The position numbers and the translations under genes were made by a program. The notes under the pieces are model-generated. The model made no database searches and was not told the origin of the DNA. It saw only the letters and a program-made list of their open reading frames with translations. Positions 43,879 through 52,272 of a DNA stretch of 64,000 nt are shown piece after piece. Within the stretch, counting starts at the first letter, position 1. Each line of letters opens with the position of its first letter. Source of the DNA: Bradyrhizobium sp. 4 (lineage in GTDB: Bacteria > Pseudomonadota > Alphaproteobacteria > Rhizobiales > Xanthobacteraceae); contig NZ_CP064686.1 of assembly GCF_023100905.1 (NCBI RefSeq), forward strand, positions 2,356,001 to 2,420,000. Reading direction: 5' to 3'.

Positions 43879-44649
43879 ATGACCGCTACTGCCCAGACGC
43901 TGAGCCCGCCGTCTCGCACCCTGATGTTCCTGGAAGGGCGAGCGATCCACGAGTTTGGCGCATTCCTCGGCGCGCTGCCGCTGCTCAGCCTTGCGCCGCG
44001 GGGCGATGGGCATCCGGTGCTGGTTCTGCCGGGCCTCGTGGCCTCCGACGGGTCCACGCGTGCACTGCGCACCTTTCTGTCCGGCAAGGGCTATGCGGTG
44101 AGCGGCTGGCGCCAGGGCCGCAATTACGGCCTGCGCGAGGGCGTGCAGCACGCGATGGTGGATCTGGTTCAGGAGCTCAGCGACGGGCATGGCCGCAAGA
44201 TCAGCCTGGTCGGCTGGAGCCTCGGCGGTCTCTATGCGCGCCAGCTCGCCAAAATGATGCCCGACCGCGTGCGCCAGGTGATCACCCTCGGCAGCCCCTT
44301 TGCCGGCGATCCGCATTCGACCAATGCCTGGCGCGTCTATGAATGGGCGAGCGGGCGGAAATCCGACGAGGTCGATCCGCAGTTCGGCGGCGATCTCGCC
44401 GTCCCGCCGCCGGTGCCAACCACGGCGATCTTCAGCCGCACCGACGGCGTCTGCGCCTGGCAGGGCTGCATGGAGAAGTCGGGCGCGCAGACCGAGAGCA
44501 TCGAGATCGAGAGCAGCCATTGCGGCATGGGCCATCATCCGGCTGCTGTCTTCGCGGTGGCTGATCGCCTTGCGCAGAAGGAAGGCAGCTGGCGGCCCTT
44601 CGACCGCAGCGGCTGGCGCAGCGTGGTCTATCCCGACCCGCATCGGTAG
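43879..44649 (+). CDS. alpha/beta hydrolase (paralogue of 30329-31129)
   Basis: 256-residue lipase-like hydrolase: GHPVLVLPGLVASDG, nucleophile GWSLGG (Ser), Asp in FSRTDGVCAW, His in SHCGMGHHP. It is clearly homologous to the protein at 30329 throughout (GRKISLVGWSLGGLYAR versus GRKVSLVGWSLGGVYAR) but is not linked to a WS/DGAT gene. The ATG at 43879 has CCGAGGGA upstream. The 200-bp region 43678-43878 before it contains no gene and no motif I can support. The substrate is unknown. Confidence 0.85.
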   Translation: MTATAQTLSPPSRTLMFLEGRAIHEFGAFLGALPLLSLAPRGDGHPVLVLPGLVASDGSTRALRTFLSGKGYAVSGWRQGRNYGLREGVQHAMVDLVQELSDGHGRKISLVGWSLGGLYARQLAKMMPDRVRQVITLGSPFAGDPHSTNAWRVYEWASGRKSDEVDPQFGGDLAVPPPVPTTAIFSRTDGVCAWQGCMEKSGAQTESIEIESSHCGMGHHPAAVFAVADRLAQKEGSWRPFDRSGWRSVVYPDPHR

Positions 44650-44654
44650 TTCTT

Positions 44655-44683
44655 TCCCTCTCCCCGTACGAACGGGAGAGGGA
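44655..44683. repeat. hairpin-forming intergenic sequence (TCCCTCTCCC type)
   Basis: TCCCTCTCCC (44655-44664) pairs with GGGAGAGGGA (44674-44683) across a 9-base loop. Such CCCTCTCCC...GGGAGAGGG elements are common between genes in Proteobacteria. No T-run follows on either strand, so it is listed as a repeat and not a terminator. Confidence 0.5.
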
Positions 44684-44744
44684 GAAACGAGACCGTCGCA
44701 CCCGTCCATTGTCGCGCCCGCACCAAACGCGCTATGCCTCGCGC

Positions 44745-45611
44745 ATGGCGCATCCGTTGTCCCGCATCATCGAGCAGCTCAAACGCGAACCGTCGCGCAC
44801 CGGCTCCATCGTCATCACGGTGTTCGGCGATGCCATCGTGCCGCGTGGTGGCTCGGTATGGCTCGGCACGCTGCTGGAATTCTTCGAAAGTCTGGACATC
44901 GACAGCGGCGTGGTGCGTACCGCGATGTCGCGGCTTGCCGCCGATGGCTGGCTGACGCGCGAAAAGGTCGGCCGCAACAGTTTTTACCGCCTGGCCGACA
45001 AGGGCCGCCAGATCTTCGAGGCCGCGACACGCCATATCTACGATCCGCCGCCATCCGGCTGGACCGGGCGCTTCGAGCTGCTGCTGATCGGCAATGGCGA
45101 GGATCGCGACGCCTCACGCGAGGCGCTCCGCAATGCCGGCTTCGGCAGTCCGCTGCCGGGCGTGTGGGTCGCCCCGTCAGGCGTGCCAGTGCCGGACGAA
45201 GCCGCGGGCGCCATCCGTCTGGAAGTCTCGGCCGAGGATGACAGCGGCCGACGGCTGCTTAGCGCGAGCTGGCCGTTGGATCGCACCGCAGACGCCTATC
45301 TCAAATTCATGAAGACGTTCGAGCCGCTGCGCGCCGCGATCGCGCGCGGCACGGGCTTGTCCGAAGCCGACGCCTTCACGGCGCGCATCCTCCTGATCCA
45401 CCATTACCGTCGCGTCGTGCTGCGCGATCCGCTGCTGCCCGAAAGCCTGCTTCCGGCGAACTGGCCGGGCAAGGCCGCCCGCGCGCTGTGCGGCGACATT
45501 TATCGCGCGCTGCTTGTCCCATCAGAACAATGGCTTGATGGCAATGGAACCAATGAAAAGGGCCCATTGCCGCCGGCGCGAAAACTCTTGGAACGGAGAT
45601 TCGAGGCTTGA
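44745..45611 (+). CDS. paaX: PaaX-type transcriptional repressor of phenylacetate degradation
   Basis: 288-residue GntR-related regulator. An N-terminal winged helix (SIVITVFGDAIVPRGGSVW, then VVRTAMSRLAADGWLTREKV) is followed by the PaaX effector domain (YDPPPSGWTGRFELLLIGN) and C-terminal domain. PaaX binds phenylacetyl-CoA, which releases it from paa promoters. It lies 76 bases upstream of paaA on the same strand, with an AT-rich promoter between them, so it probably controls that promoter. The ATG at 44745 is chosen by homology. Confidence 0.92.
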   Translation: MAHPLSRIIEQLKREPSRTGSIVITVFGDAIVPRGGSVWLGTLLEFFESLDIDSGVVRTAMSRLAADGWLTREKVGRNSFYRLADKGRQIFEAATRHIYDPPPSGWTGRFELLLIGNGEDRDASREALRNAGFGSPLPGVWVAPSGVPVPDEAAGAIRLEVSAEDDSGRRLLSASWPLDRTADAYLKFMKTFEPLRAAIARGTGLSEADAFTARILLIHHYRRVVLRDPLLPESLLPANWPGKAARALCGDIYRALLVPSEQWLDGNGTNEKGPLPPARKLLERRFEA

Positions 45612-45632
45612 TCGTTATGTTACAGAAATATC

Positions 45633-45660
45633 TTGCATGAGATAATTCTTGTTATATATT
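45633..45660 (+). promoter_or_regulatory. candidate paaA promoter in AT-rich gap
   Basis: TTGCAT (45633-45638) and TATATT (45655-45660), 16 bases apart, in a 76-bp gap much richer in A/T than its surroundings. The -35 sits in ATCT-TGCATG-AGAT (45630-45643), a small dyad that PaaX might bind; the site is not a recognised PaaX consensus. Confidence 0.45.
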
Positions 45661-45687
45661 GTCTCTCAATAAAATGGGAGGGTGCGC

Positions 45688-46680
45688 ATGTATACCCAGG
45701 CGCTGAACACGACCGAGACCGATGATCGCGGTCTTGAGGACGCGGCCAAGGCTGCGCAGTTCCAGGCCCGCATCGATGCCGAGGAGCGCATCGAGCCAAA
45801 CGACTGGATGCCAGCGGCCTATCGCAAGACGCTGACGCGCCAGATCTCCCAGCACGCTCATTCCGAAATCGTCGGCATGCTGCCCGAAGGCAACTGGATC
45901 ACGCGTGCGCCGTCCTTGCGCCGCAAGTCGGCGCTGCTCGCCAAGGTGCAGGACGAGTGCGGCCACGGGCTTTATCTCTATGCCGCGGCCGAGACGCTCG
46001 GCACTTCGCGCGAACAGCTGGTCGACGCCATGCTCGCGGGCAAGGCTAAATATTCATCGATCTTCAACTATCCGACGCTGACCTGGGCCGACATCGGCAC
46101 CATCGGCTGGCTGGTCGACGGCGCCGCGATCATGAACCAGATCCCGCTGTGTCGCTGCTCCTATGGTCCTTACGCGCGCGCGATGATCCGCGTCTGCAAG
46201 GAGGAGTCGTTCCACCAGCGTCAGGGCTATGAAATCATGCTGACGCTGTGCCGTGGCTCCGACGAGCAGAAGGCGATGGCGCAGGATGCCTTGAACCGCT
46301 GGTGGTGGCCGGTGCTGATGATGTTCGGCCCGCCCGATGCCACCAGCCAGCACAGCGACATCTCCACGAAGTGGAAGATCAAGCGCTTCTCCAATGACGA
46401 GCTGCGACAGAAGTTCGTCGACGCCACCGTGCCGCAGGCGCAATATCTCGGCCTCACCATTCCCGATCCCGGCATGATTCAGGATGCGGACGGGCGCTGG
46501 CGTTACAGCGAGATCGACTGGACAGAATTCAAGCAGGTGCTCGCCGGCAACGGCCCGTGCAATCGTGACCGAATGGCCGCGCGCCGCAAGGCGCACGACG
46601 AAGGCGCCTGGGTGCGCGAGGCGGCAGCTAGCTATGCCGCAAAGCGCGCGCAGCGTCGAACTGCACAAGCGGCAGAGTAG
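45688..46680 (+). CDS. paaA: phenylacetyl-CoA 1,2-epoxidase catalytic subunit PaaA
   Basis: 330-residue di-iron subunit of the ring-epoxidising complex PaaABCE. The carboxylate-bridged iron site is visible as two ExxH motifs, DECGH (about residue 90) and EESFH (about residue 172). The enzyme converts phenylacetyl-CoA to the 1,2-epoxide with O2 and electrons from PaaE. The ATG at 45688 follows GGGAGGG; a GTG six bases earlier is less likely. It opens the paaABCDE cluster, in which all genes are tightly packed. Confidence 0.96.
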   Translation: MYTQALNTTETDDRGLEDAAKAAQFQARIDAEERIEPNDWMPAAYRKTLTRQISQHAHSEIVGMLPEGNWITRAPSLRRKSALLAKVQDECGHGLYLYAAAETLGTSREQLVDAMLAGKAKYSSIFNYPTLTWADIGTIGWLVDGAAIMNQIPLCRCSYGPYARAMIRVCKEESFHQRQGYEIMLTLCRGSDEQKAMAQDALNRWWWPVLMMFGPPDATSQHSDISTKWKIKRFSNDELRQKFVDATVPQAQYLGLTIPDPGMIQDADGRWRYSEIDWTEFKQVLAGNGPCNRDRMAARRKAHDEGAWVREAAASYAAKRAQRRTAQAAE

Positions 46681-46690
46681 GGAGATCGCA

Positions 46691-46978
46691 ATGGCCACGC
46701 CAAACACGCCGCTGTGGGAAGTCTTCATTCGCAGCCGCAACGGGCTCGCGCACAAGCATGTCGGCTCGCTGCATGCGAGCGACGCCACGATGGCCTTGCA
46801 GGCCGCCCGCGATATCTACACCCGTCGCGGCGAAGGTCTTTCGATCTGGGTCGTGCCGTCGACGGCGATCACCGCAAGCGATCCCGCCGACAAGGGCATG
46901 ATGTTCGAGCCGGCGGAGTCGAAGATCTACCGGCACCCGACGTTTTACGAAGTGCCCGAGGAAGTGGGACACATGTGA
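46691..46978 (+). CDS. paaB: phenylacetyl-CoA epoxidase subunit PaaB
   Basis: 95-residue small subunit, WEVFIRSRNGLAHKHVGSLH, then AARDIYTRRGEGLSIWVVPS, matching PaaB throughout. It bridges PaaAC units in the epoxidase complex and has no catalytic residues. It starts 10 bases after paaA, and its stop overlaps the paaC start by one base (TGATG). Confidence 0.96.
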   Translation: MATPNTPLWEVFIRSRNGLAHKHVGSLHASDATMALQAARDIYTRRGEGLSIWVVPSTAITASDPADKGMMFEPAESKIYRHPTFYEVPEEVGHM

Positions 46979-47754
46979 TGCCCGTCGCGAACATCGAGGT
47001 CTCAGAAACACCACTGGTGCTCTACGCGCTGCGCCGGGCCGACGACGCGCTGATCCTTGGGCACAGGCTGTCGGAATGGTGCGGACATGCGCCGATGCTG
47101 GAAGAGGACATGGCGCTCTCCAACATCGCGCTCGACCTCCTTGGCCAGGCCCGCGAACTCTACTCTTACGCCGCCAAGGTCGAGGGCAAGGACAACGACG
47201 AGGACAGCTTCGCATACCTGCGCGACGTCAGGCAGTATCGCAATCTGCTGCTGGTCGAGCAGCCCAATGGCGATTTTGCCCAGACGCTGGTACGGCAGTT
47301 CTTCTATTCCGCCTTCGCTGATCTCTACTGGCGTGCGATGATGACTTCGCGCGATGCGGCGCTAGCGGCCATTGCCGCCAAGTCGGAGAAGGAGAGCGCC
47401 TATCACCTTCGCCATGCCTCGGAGTGGATCATCCGGCTCGGTGACGGCACGGCTGAAAGCCATGCCCGCGCGCAGGCCGCGATCAATCATCTCTGGGCTT
47501 TCACCGGTGAGATGTTTGCCGTCGATGAAGGCGAGCGCGCCCTGATCCATGCCGATATCGCCGTCGATCTCGGAAGCTTGCGGGGTCGCTGGATGACGAC
47601 ACTCTCGGGTGTCGTTAGTGAAGCCACGCTAGAGCTGCCGCAGACCGACTGGATGCAGCAAGGCGGTCGTTCCGGGCGGCACAGCGAGCATCTTGGCCAT
47701 CTTCTGTCCGAGTTGCAGTCGATGCAGCGCACTTTCCCGGGGCAGACATGGTGA
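46978..47754 (+). CDS. paaC: phenylacetyl-CoA epoxidase structural subunit PaaC
   Basis: 258-residue ferritin-like protein that pairs with PaaA. HRLSEWCGHAPMLEEDMALS and LLGQARELYSYAA are conserved PaaC segments; the metal ligands of PaaA are degenerate, as in other PaaC proteins. The ATG at 46978 overlaps the paaB stop. The gene overlaps paaD by seven bases. Confidence 0.95.
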   Translation: MPVANIEVSETPLVLYALRRADDALILGHRLSEWCGHAPMLEEDMALSNIALDLLGQARELYSYAAKVEGKDNDEDSFAYLRDVRQYRNLLLVEQPNGDFAQTLVRQFFYSAFADLYWRAMMTSRDAALAAIAAKSEKESAYHLRHASEWIIRLGDGTAESHARAQAAINHLWAFTGEMFAVDEGERALIHADIAVDLGSLRGRWMTTLSGVVSEATLELPQTDWMQQGGRSGRHSEHLGHLLSELQSMQRTFPGQTW

Positions 47755-48251
47755 CGGTGCTGGAGCCCGATAGCGAACTGCGCCAACGGGCCTGGGATGC
47801 CGCGGCGAGCGTGGTCGATCCCGAAATTCCGGTCTTGACCATCGCCGATCTTGGCGTGCTCCGTGATGTCGTCCTCGACGGCGATCACGTCGAGGTCGCG
47901 ATCACCCCGACCTATTCGGGCTGCCCGGCCATGAACATGATCGCGCTGGAAATCGAAGTCGCGCTGGAGCGCGCCGGTTTCTTTCGTCCAAAAGTCCGCA
48001 CTGTACTCTCGCCGGCCTGGACCACCGACTGGATGAGCGAAGAGGGCCGCCGGAAGCTTCACGCCTACGGCATCGCGCCGCCGCAGGATTCGAATTCCCG
48101 CCGCGCGCTGTTCGGCGAGCAAGCTGTTACGTGCCCGCAATGCGGCTCGGCGAATACCGAGTTGCTATCCGAATTCGGCTCCACCTCCTGCAAGGCGCTC
48201 TGGCGCTGCAGGGCCTGCCGCGAACCCTTCGATTATTTCAAGTGTCATTGA
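47748..48251 (+). CDS. paaD: PaaD (SufT-like maturation factor of the epoxidase)
   Basis: 167 residues. The N-terminal MIP18/DUF59 domain shows DPEIPVLTIADLGVLRDV and PTYSGCPAMNMI, the second with the conserved Cys. The C-terminal zinc-ribbon-like part has CPQCGS and CRACREPFDYFKCH. PaaD proteins are needed for epoxidase activity, presumably in assembling a metal centre such as the PaaE iron-sulfur cluster. Overlaps paaC by seven bases; paaE starts two bases after it. Confidence 0.95.
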   Translation: MVTVLEPDSELRQRAWDAAASVVDPEIPVLTIADLGVLRDVVLDGDHVEVAITPTYSGCPAMNMIALEIEVALERAGFFRPKVRTVLSPAWTTDWMSEEGRRKLHAYGIAPPQDSNSRRALFGEQAVTCPQCGSANTELLSEFGSTSCKALWRCRACREPFDYFKCH

Positions 48252-48253
48252 CC

Positions 48254-49336
48254 ATGTCAGCAGCCGCACCACGCTTTCATCGCCTGGCCGTCAACGACCT
48301 CCGCCGCGAGGCGTCGGACGCCGTATCGCTGACATTCGCCATCCCGGCGGAGCTTGCGACCGACTACGCCTTCACACCCGGCCAATACCTCACACTCCGC
48401 ACCACGCTGGATGGCGAGGAAGTGCGCCGCTCCTATTCGATCTGCTCCGGGCCCGACGACGGCGAGATACGCATCGCCGTAAAGAAGATCGATGGTGGCG
48501 CGTTTTCGAGCTGGGCAGCGGACGATTTGAAGTGTGGCGACGCGCTGGATGTGATGACGCCCACGGGACGTTTCGGCGTGATCCCGCCGGCCGGCACCGG
48601 CCGCATCCATGTCGGCTTTGCCGCCGGCTCCGGCATCACGCCGATCCTGTCGATCGTCAAGGGCACGCTTGCGCGCGAGCCGGACAGCCAGTTCTTCCTG
48701 TTCTACGGCAATCGCACGACCGACAACATCATGTTCCTCGAGGCGCTCGAAGAGCTCAAGGATCGCTTCATCGACCGGCTCTCGATCTTCCACGTCATCT
48801 CCGGCGAGGAGCAGGACATCCCGATCCTGCATGGCCGGCTCGACGGCGACAAGGTGCGAGTGCTGCTGCGTTCGCTGGTGCCGGCGGAAAGCGTCGATCA
48901 CGTCTTCATCTGCGGTCCGTCCGGCATGAGCGAGGACATCGAGGCGACCTGCCGAGGGCTCGGCATTGCGGAAGAGCGTATCCATGTCGAGCGCTTCGTC
49001 TCCGAGTTCGGTGGCAAGCCGCGGCCGAAGAAGATCGTTGCGCCCGACGCGCCCCCGAAAGCGATCGCGTCGCTGATCATCGACGGCAAGCGCCGCGACG
49101 TGCCGGTCGCCGAGGACGAGGCGATCCTCGATGCCGCACTACGCGCCGGTGTCGATCTGCCCTTCGCCTGCAAGGGCGGCATGTGCTCGACCTGCCGTGC
49201 AAAACTGGTGGAGGGTGAGGCGCCGATGGATATCAACTACTCGCTGGAACCCTGGGAGCTGAAGGCCGGCTTTGTCCTGACCTGTCAGGCGAAGCCATCA
49301 TCGGAGCGGGTCGTGGTCGATTACGACCACGTTTGA
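48254..49336 (+). CDS. paaE: phenylacetyl-CoA epoxidase reductase PaaE
   Basis: 360-residue flavoprotein that passes electrons from NADPH to PaaA. FAD-binding RRSYSICSGPDD, NAD(P)-binding FAAGSGITPILSI and the C-terminal plant-type 2Fe-2S ferredoxin domain CKGGMCSTCRAKL with the fourth Cys in VLTCQAKP. The ATG at 48254 lies two bases after paaD, which excludes longer readings. The 55-bp gap to paaI has no hairpin. Confidence 0.95.
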   Translation: MSAAAPRFHRLAVNDLRREASDAVSLTFAIPAELATDYAFTPGQYLTLRTTLDGEEVRRSYSICSGPDDGEIRIAVKKIDGGAFSSWAADDLKCGDALDVMTPTGRFGVIPPAGTGRIHVGFAAGSGITPILSIVKGTLAREPDSQFFLFYGNRTTDNIMFLEALEELKDRFIDRLSIFHVISGEEQDIPILHGRLDGDKVRVLLRSLVPAESVDHVFICGPSGMSEDIEATCRGLGIAEERIHVERFVSEFGGKPRPKKIVAPDAPPKAIASLIIDGKRRDVPVAEDEAILDAALRAGVDLPFACKGGMCSTCRAKLVEGEAPMDINYSLEPWELKAGFVLTCQAKPSSERVVVDYDHV

Positions 49337-49391
49337 CAGTTTTAGTCAGGCAGCAGAACATCGTGTCCAAACACTCGGAGGGGAGAAGCGC

Positions 49392-49841
49392 GTGAACGTC
49401 AAAGCCGCCTTGTCGCCCGAGGATGTAGCCCGCGCCTGCGCCGATGCGATGTGGGCGCAGGACGATGCCTCCAAAGGACTCGGCATGGAGATCGTCGAGA
49501 TCGGGCCGGGCTATGCGACGCTCGCGATGACTGTACGGCCGGACATGGTCAACGGCCAGCGCATCGCCCATGGCGGTTTCATTTTCACGCTGGCCGATTC
49601 TGCCTTCGCTTTCGCGTGTAACTCGCACAACGACCGCGTCGTGGCGGCGCAGGGCCAGATCACCTTCATCAAGCCGGGCAGGCTCGGCGATCGGCTGGTC
49701 GCAAGAGCGCGCGAGGTCACGCGCGGCGGCCGCTCGGGCATCTATGACGTGCGCGTCACCGCCGGCGATACAGTCATCGCCGAATTTCGCGGGCATTCGC
49801 GGGTCATTCCCGGCAATTGGCTGCCGGCGCAGGATCAATAA
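49392..49841 (+). CDS. paaI: hydroxyphenylacetyl-CoA thioesterase PaaI (GTG start)
   Basis: 149-residue hotdog-fold thioesterase. VNGQRIAHGGFIFTLADSAFAF contains the HGG motif and the catalytic Asp of the PaaI family. PaaI clears dead-end or hydroxylated CoA thioesters and so frees CoA if the pathway stalls. The start is GTG at 49392 with GGAGAAG just upstream. It is followed by paaK after 28 bases. Confidence 0.93.
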   Translation: MNVKAALSPEDVARACADAMWAQDDASKGLGMEIVEIGPGYATLAMTVRPDMVNGQRIAHGGFIFTLADSAFAFACNSHNDRVVAAQGQITFIKPGRLGDRLVARAREVTRGGRSGIYDVRVTAGDTVIAEFRGHSRVIPGNWLPAQDQ

Positions 49842-49869
49842 AGAAAAGTAATGATGCGGGGAAACGAGG

Positions 49870-51201
49870 ATGGCTCTGACGAGGCTCAAGGAAGGTGGTA
49901 ACACCTATCGCGCCGAAATGGATGCGCATGAGCGCGCATCGCGCGACGAGATCATGGCACTCCAGACGGAGCGACTGGCCTGGTCGCTGAAGCACGCCTA
50001 CGACAACGTCCCGCATTATCGCAAGGCCTTCGACGCGGCCGGCGTGCATCCGTCCGACTTTCGAGAGCTCTCGGATCTTGCGAAATTTCCGTTCACGGTG
50101 AAGACGGACCTGCGCGACAATTATCCCTTCAACATGTTTGCCGTGCCCCGTGAAAAGCTGGTGCGCGTGCATGCGTCCTCCGGCACGACGGGCAAGCCGA
50201 TCGTGGTCGGCTATACGCAACGCGACATCGACACATGGTCGGACGTGATGGCGCGCTCGATCCGCGCCGCCGGCGGTCGAACTGGCATGATCATCCACAA
50301 TGCCTATGGCTACGGTCTCTTCACCGGCGGGTTAGGGGTGCACTATGGCGCCGAAAAACTCGGCTGCACCGTGGTGCCGATCTCCGGGGGCATGACCGAG
50401 CGGCAGGTGCAGCTCATCAACGACTTCCGGCCCGACATCATCACGGTGACGCCGAGCTACATGCTGGCGATCCTCGACGAGTTCAAACGCCAGAAGCTCG
50501 ATCCACGCCAGTGCTCGCTGAAGGTCGGCATCTTCGGTGCCGAGCCCTGGACCAATGCCATGCGCGGCGAGATCGAAGACGCCTTCGACATGGACGCGAC
50601 CGACATCTACGGTCTTTCCGAGGTCATCGGGCCCGGCGTTGCGCAGGAATGTATCGAAACCAAGGACGGTCTGCACATCTGGGAGGATCATTTCTATCCC
50701 GAAGTCATCGACCCCGACACCGGTGCAGTGCTGCCCGACGGTGAGAAGGGCGAACTTGTCTTTACCTCGCTCACCAAGGAAGCATTTCCGGTGGTCCGCT
50801 ATCGCACCCGTGACCTGACGCGGCTGTTGCCGGGCACGGCGCGGCCGGGCATGCGGCGGATGGAGAAGGTCACGGGCCGTTCCGACGACATGATCATCCT
50901 GCGCGGCGTCAATCTGTTCCCGACCCAGATCGAGGAGGTTCTGCTCGCCACCGACTGGTGCGGAGGGCATTTCATTCTGGAACTGACCCGCGAAGGCCGC
51001 ATGGACGAGTTGACCATCATTGCCGAGGCGCGGCCGGAGAGCTGGGACGGCCGGGGCCTCCTCGACCATGCGAGCCGGATCTCGACACACATCAAGAACA
51101 CCATCGGCATCAGCTCCAGGGTAAGCGTGGTTGCGCCGGCCACGCTGGAACGCTCTCTCGGCAAGGCCAAGCGCCTCTATGACAAGCGGCCCAAGGATTG
51201 A
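49870..51201 (+). CDS. paaK: phenylacetate-CoA ligase PaaK
   Basis: 443-residue AMP-forming ligase that activates phenylacetate to phenylacetyl-CoA, the inducer that inactivates PaaX. The P-loop is SSGTTGKPIV; the adenine/ribose motifs DIYGLSEVIGPG and RYRTRDLTRLLPG and the C-terminal GRSDDMIILRGVN hinge are all present, ending with the lysine region LGKAKRLYDKRP. It closes the paa cluster and is followed by a terminator at 51241-51264. Confidence 0.95.
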   Translation: MALTRLKEGGNTYRAEMDAHERASRDEIMALQTERLAWSLKHAYDNVPHYRKAFDAAGVHPSDFRELSDLAKFPFTVKTDLRDNYPFNMFAVPREKLVRVHASSGTTGKPIVVGYTQRDIDTWSDVMARSIRAAGGRTGMIIHNAYGYGLFTGGLGVHYGAEKLGCTVVPISGGMTERQVQLINDFRPDIITVTPSYMLAILDEFKRQKLDPRQCSLKVGIFGAEPWTNAMRGEIEDAFDMDATDIYGLSEVIGPGVAQECIETKDGLHIWEDHFYPEVIDPDTGAVLPDGEKGELVFTSLTKEAFPVVRYRTRDLTRLLPGTARPGMRRMEKVTGRSDDMIILRGVNLFPTQIEEVLLATDWCGGHFILELTREGRMDELTIIAEARPESWDGRGLLDHASRISTHIKNTIGISSRVSVVAPATLERSLGKAKRLYDKRPKD

Positions 51202-51240
51202 CTTGACGGATTGACTCGACCGTCCCCAAGGGCGACAAGG

Positions 51241-51264
51241 CCCGCGAGAAATCGCGGGTCTTTC
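51241..51264 (+). terminator. rho-independent terminator after paaK
   Basis: CCCGCGA-GAAA-TCGCGGG (51241-51258) followed by TCTTTCC. The T-run ends two bases before the ATG of the next gene. Confidence 0.82.
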
Positions 51265-51265
51265 C

Positions 51266-52270
51266 ATGTCAACAGCCGATCCCAAAGCCGTCGACGCGCG
51301 CTGTGTGCGCCTCAACGCGAAGGCCGAGAACGCGGCTGCGGTTGCGCCGGTGGTTGAGCGTCAGACGCTCGCTCGCGGCCCTGGCGATCTCCTGATCGAC
51401 GTGAGGGCCGCCGCCGTCAATCCGTCCGACGTCAAGGCCGCGACCGGGCTAATGCCCTATGCCATCTTCCCGCGCACGCCGGGTCGCGACTACGCCGGCG
51501 TGGTGATTGACGGGCCGGCCGGTACGATCGGCCGCGAGGTGTTCGGCTCCTCCGGTGATCTCGGCATCCGTCGCGACGGCACTCACGCCAGCCATCTCGT
51601 CGTTGAATCCGACGCGGTGGTGGAGAAGCCCAAGACCGTGTCCTGGGAGGAGGCCGCCGGCATCGGTGTGCCCTTTGTCACCGCGATGGAGGGCTTTCGC
51701 CGCGCCGGCATTCCAAAGCCCGGGGAGACGGTGCTGGTGTTCGGCGTCAACGGCAAGGTCGGTCAAGCGGCGGTGCAGATCGCGACCTGGCAGGGCGCGC
51801 GTGTCATCGGCGTGGTGCGCAAGGCGGAACCTTATGAGGGCCACACCAACGCCTCTGTCGAGGTGATCGACGCTTCCGCGACCGACGTCGCCACGCGCGT
51901 GCGCGAGTTGACCGGGAGTAAAGGTGCCCACATCGTCTTCAACACGGTCGGCGATCCCTATTTCCAGGCGGCGCACAAGTCGCTCGCGCTTCGCGGCCGC
52001 CAGATCCTGATCGCCGCGATCGACCGCATCGTGCAGTTCAACATCCTCGAATTCTACCGCGGGCAACACACCTATGTCGGCATCGACACGCTCGGCCTCT
52101 CGTCGATCGCGACAGGCGCTGTGCTGCGTGACCTCAGCCCGGGCTTCGCGAGCGGGCACCTGAAACCATTCCCGATCAAGGCGAACGCCGTCTATTCGCT
52201 CGAACGCGCGAAGGAGGCCTATGTCGCCGTTGCCGGCTCGTCGCGGAACCGCGTGATCCTGAAGCCTTGA
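51266..52270 (+). CDS. NAD(P)-dependent zinc-less alcohol dehydrogenase / quinone oxidoreductase
   Basis: 334-residue MDR-family reductase with GroES-like domain (VNPSDVKAATG, GRDYAGVVIDG) and Rossmann domain (VLVFGVNGKVGQAAVQIA). No catalytic or structural zinc cysteines are seen, so a quinone or enoyl reductase is likeliest. The ATG at 51266 has no Shine-Dalgarno and abuts a terminator; a GTG at 51305 (VRLNAKAEN) is an alternative start also without a clear site. It overlaps the next gene's region closely (2 bases between). Confidence 0.83.
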   Translation: MSTADPKAVDARCVRLNAKAENAAAVAPVVERQTLARGPGDLLIDVRAAAVNPSDVKAATGLMPYAIFPRTPGRDYAGVVIDGPAGTIGREVFGSSGDLGIRRDGTHASHLVVESDAVVEKPKTVSWEEAAGIGVPFVTAMEGFRRAGIPKPGETVLVFGVNGKVGQAAVQIATWQGARVIGVVRKAEPYEGHTNASVEVIDASATDVATRVRELTGSKGAHIVFNTVGDPYFQAAHKSLALRGRQILIAAIDRIVQFNILEFYRGQHTYVGIDTLGLSSIATGAVLRDLSPGFASGHLKPFPIKANAVYSLERAKEAYVAVAGSSRNRVILKP

Positions 52271-52272
52271 TC

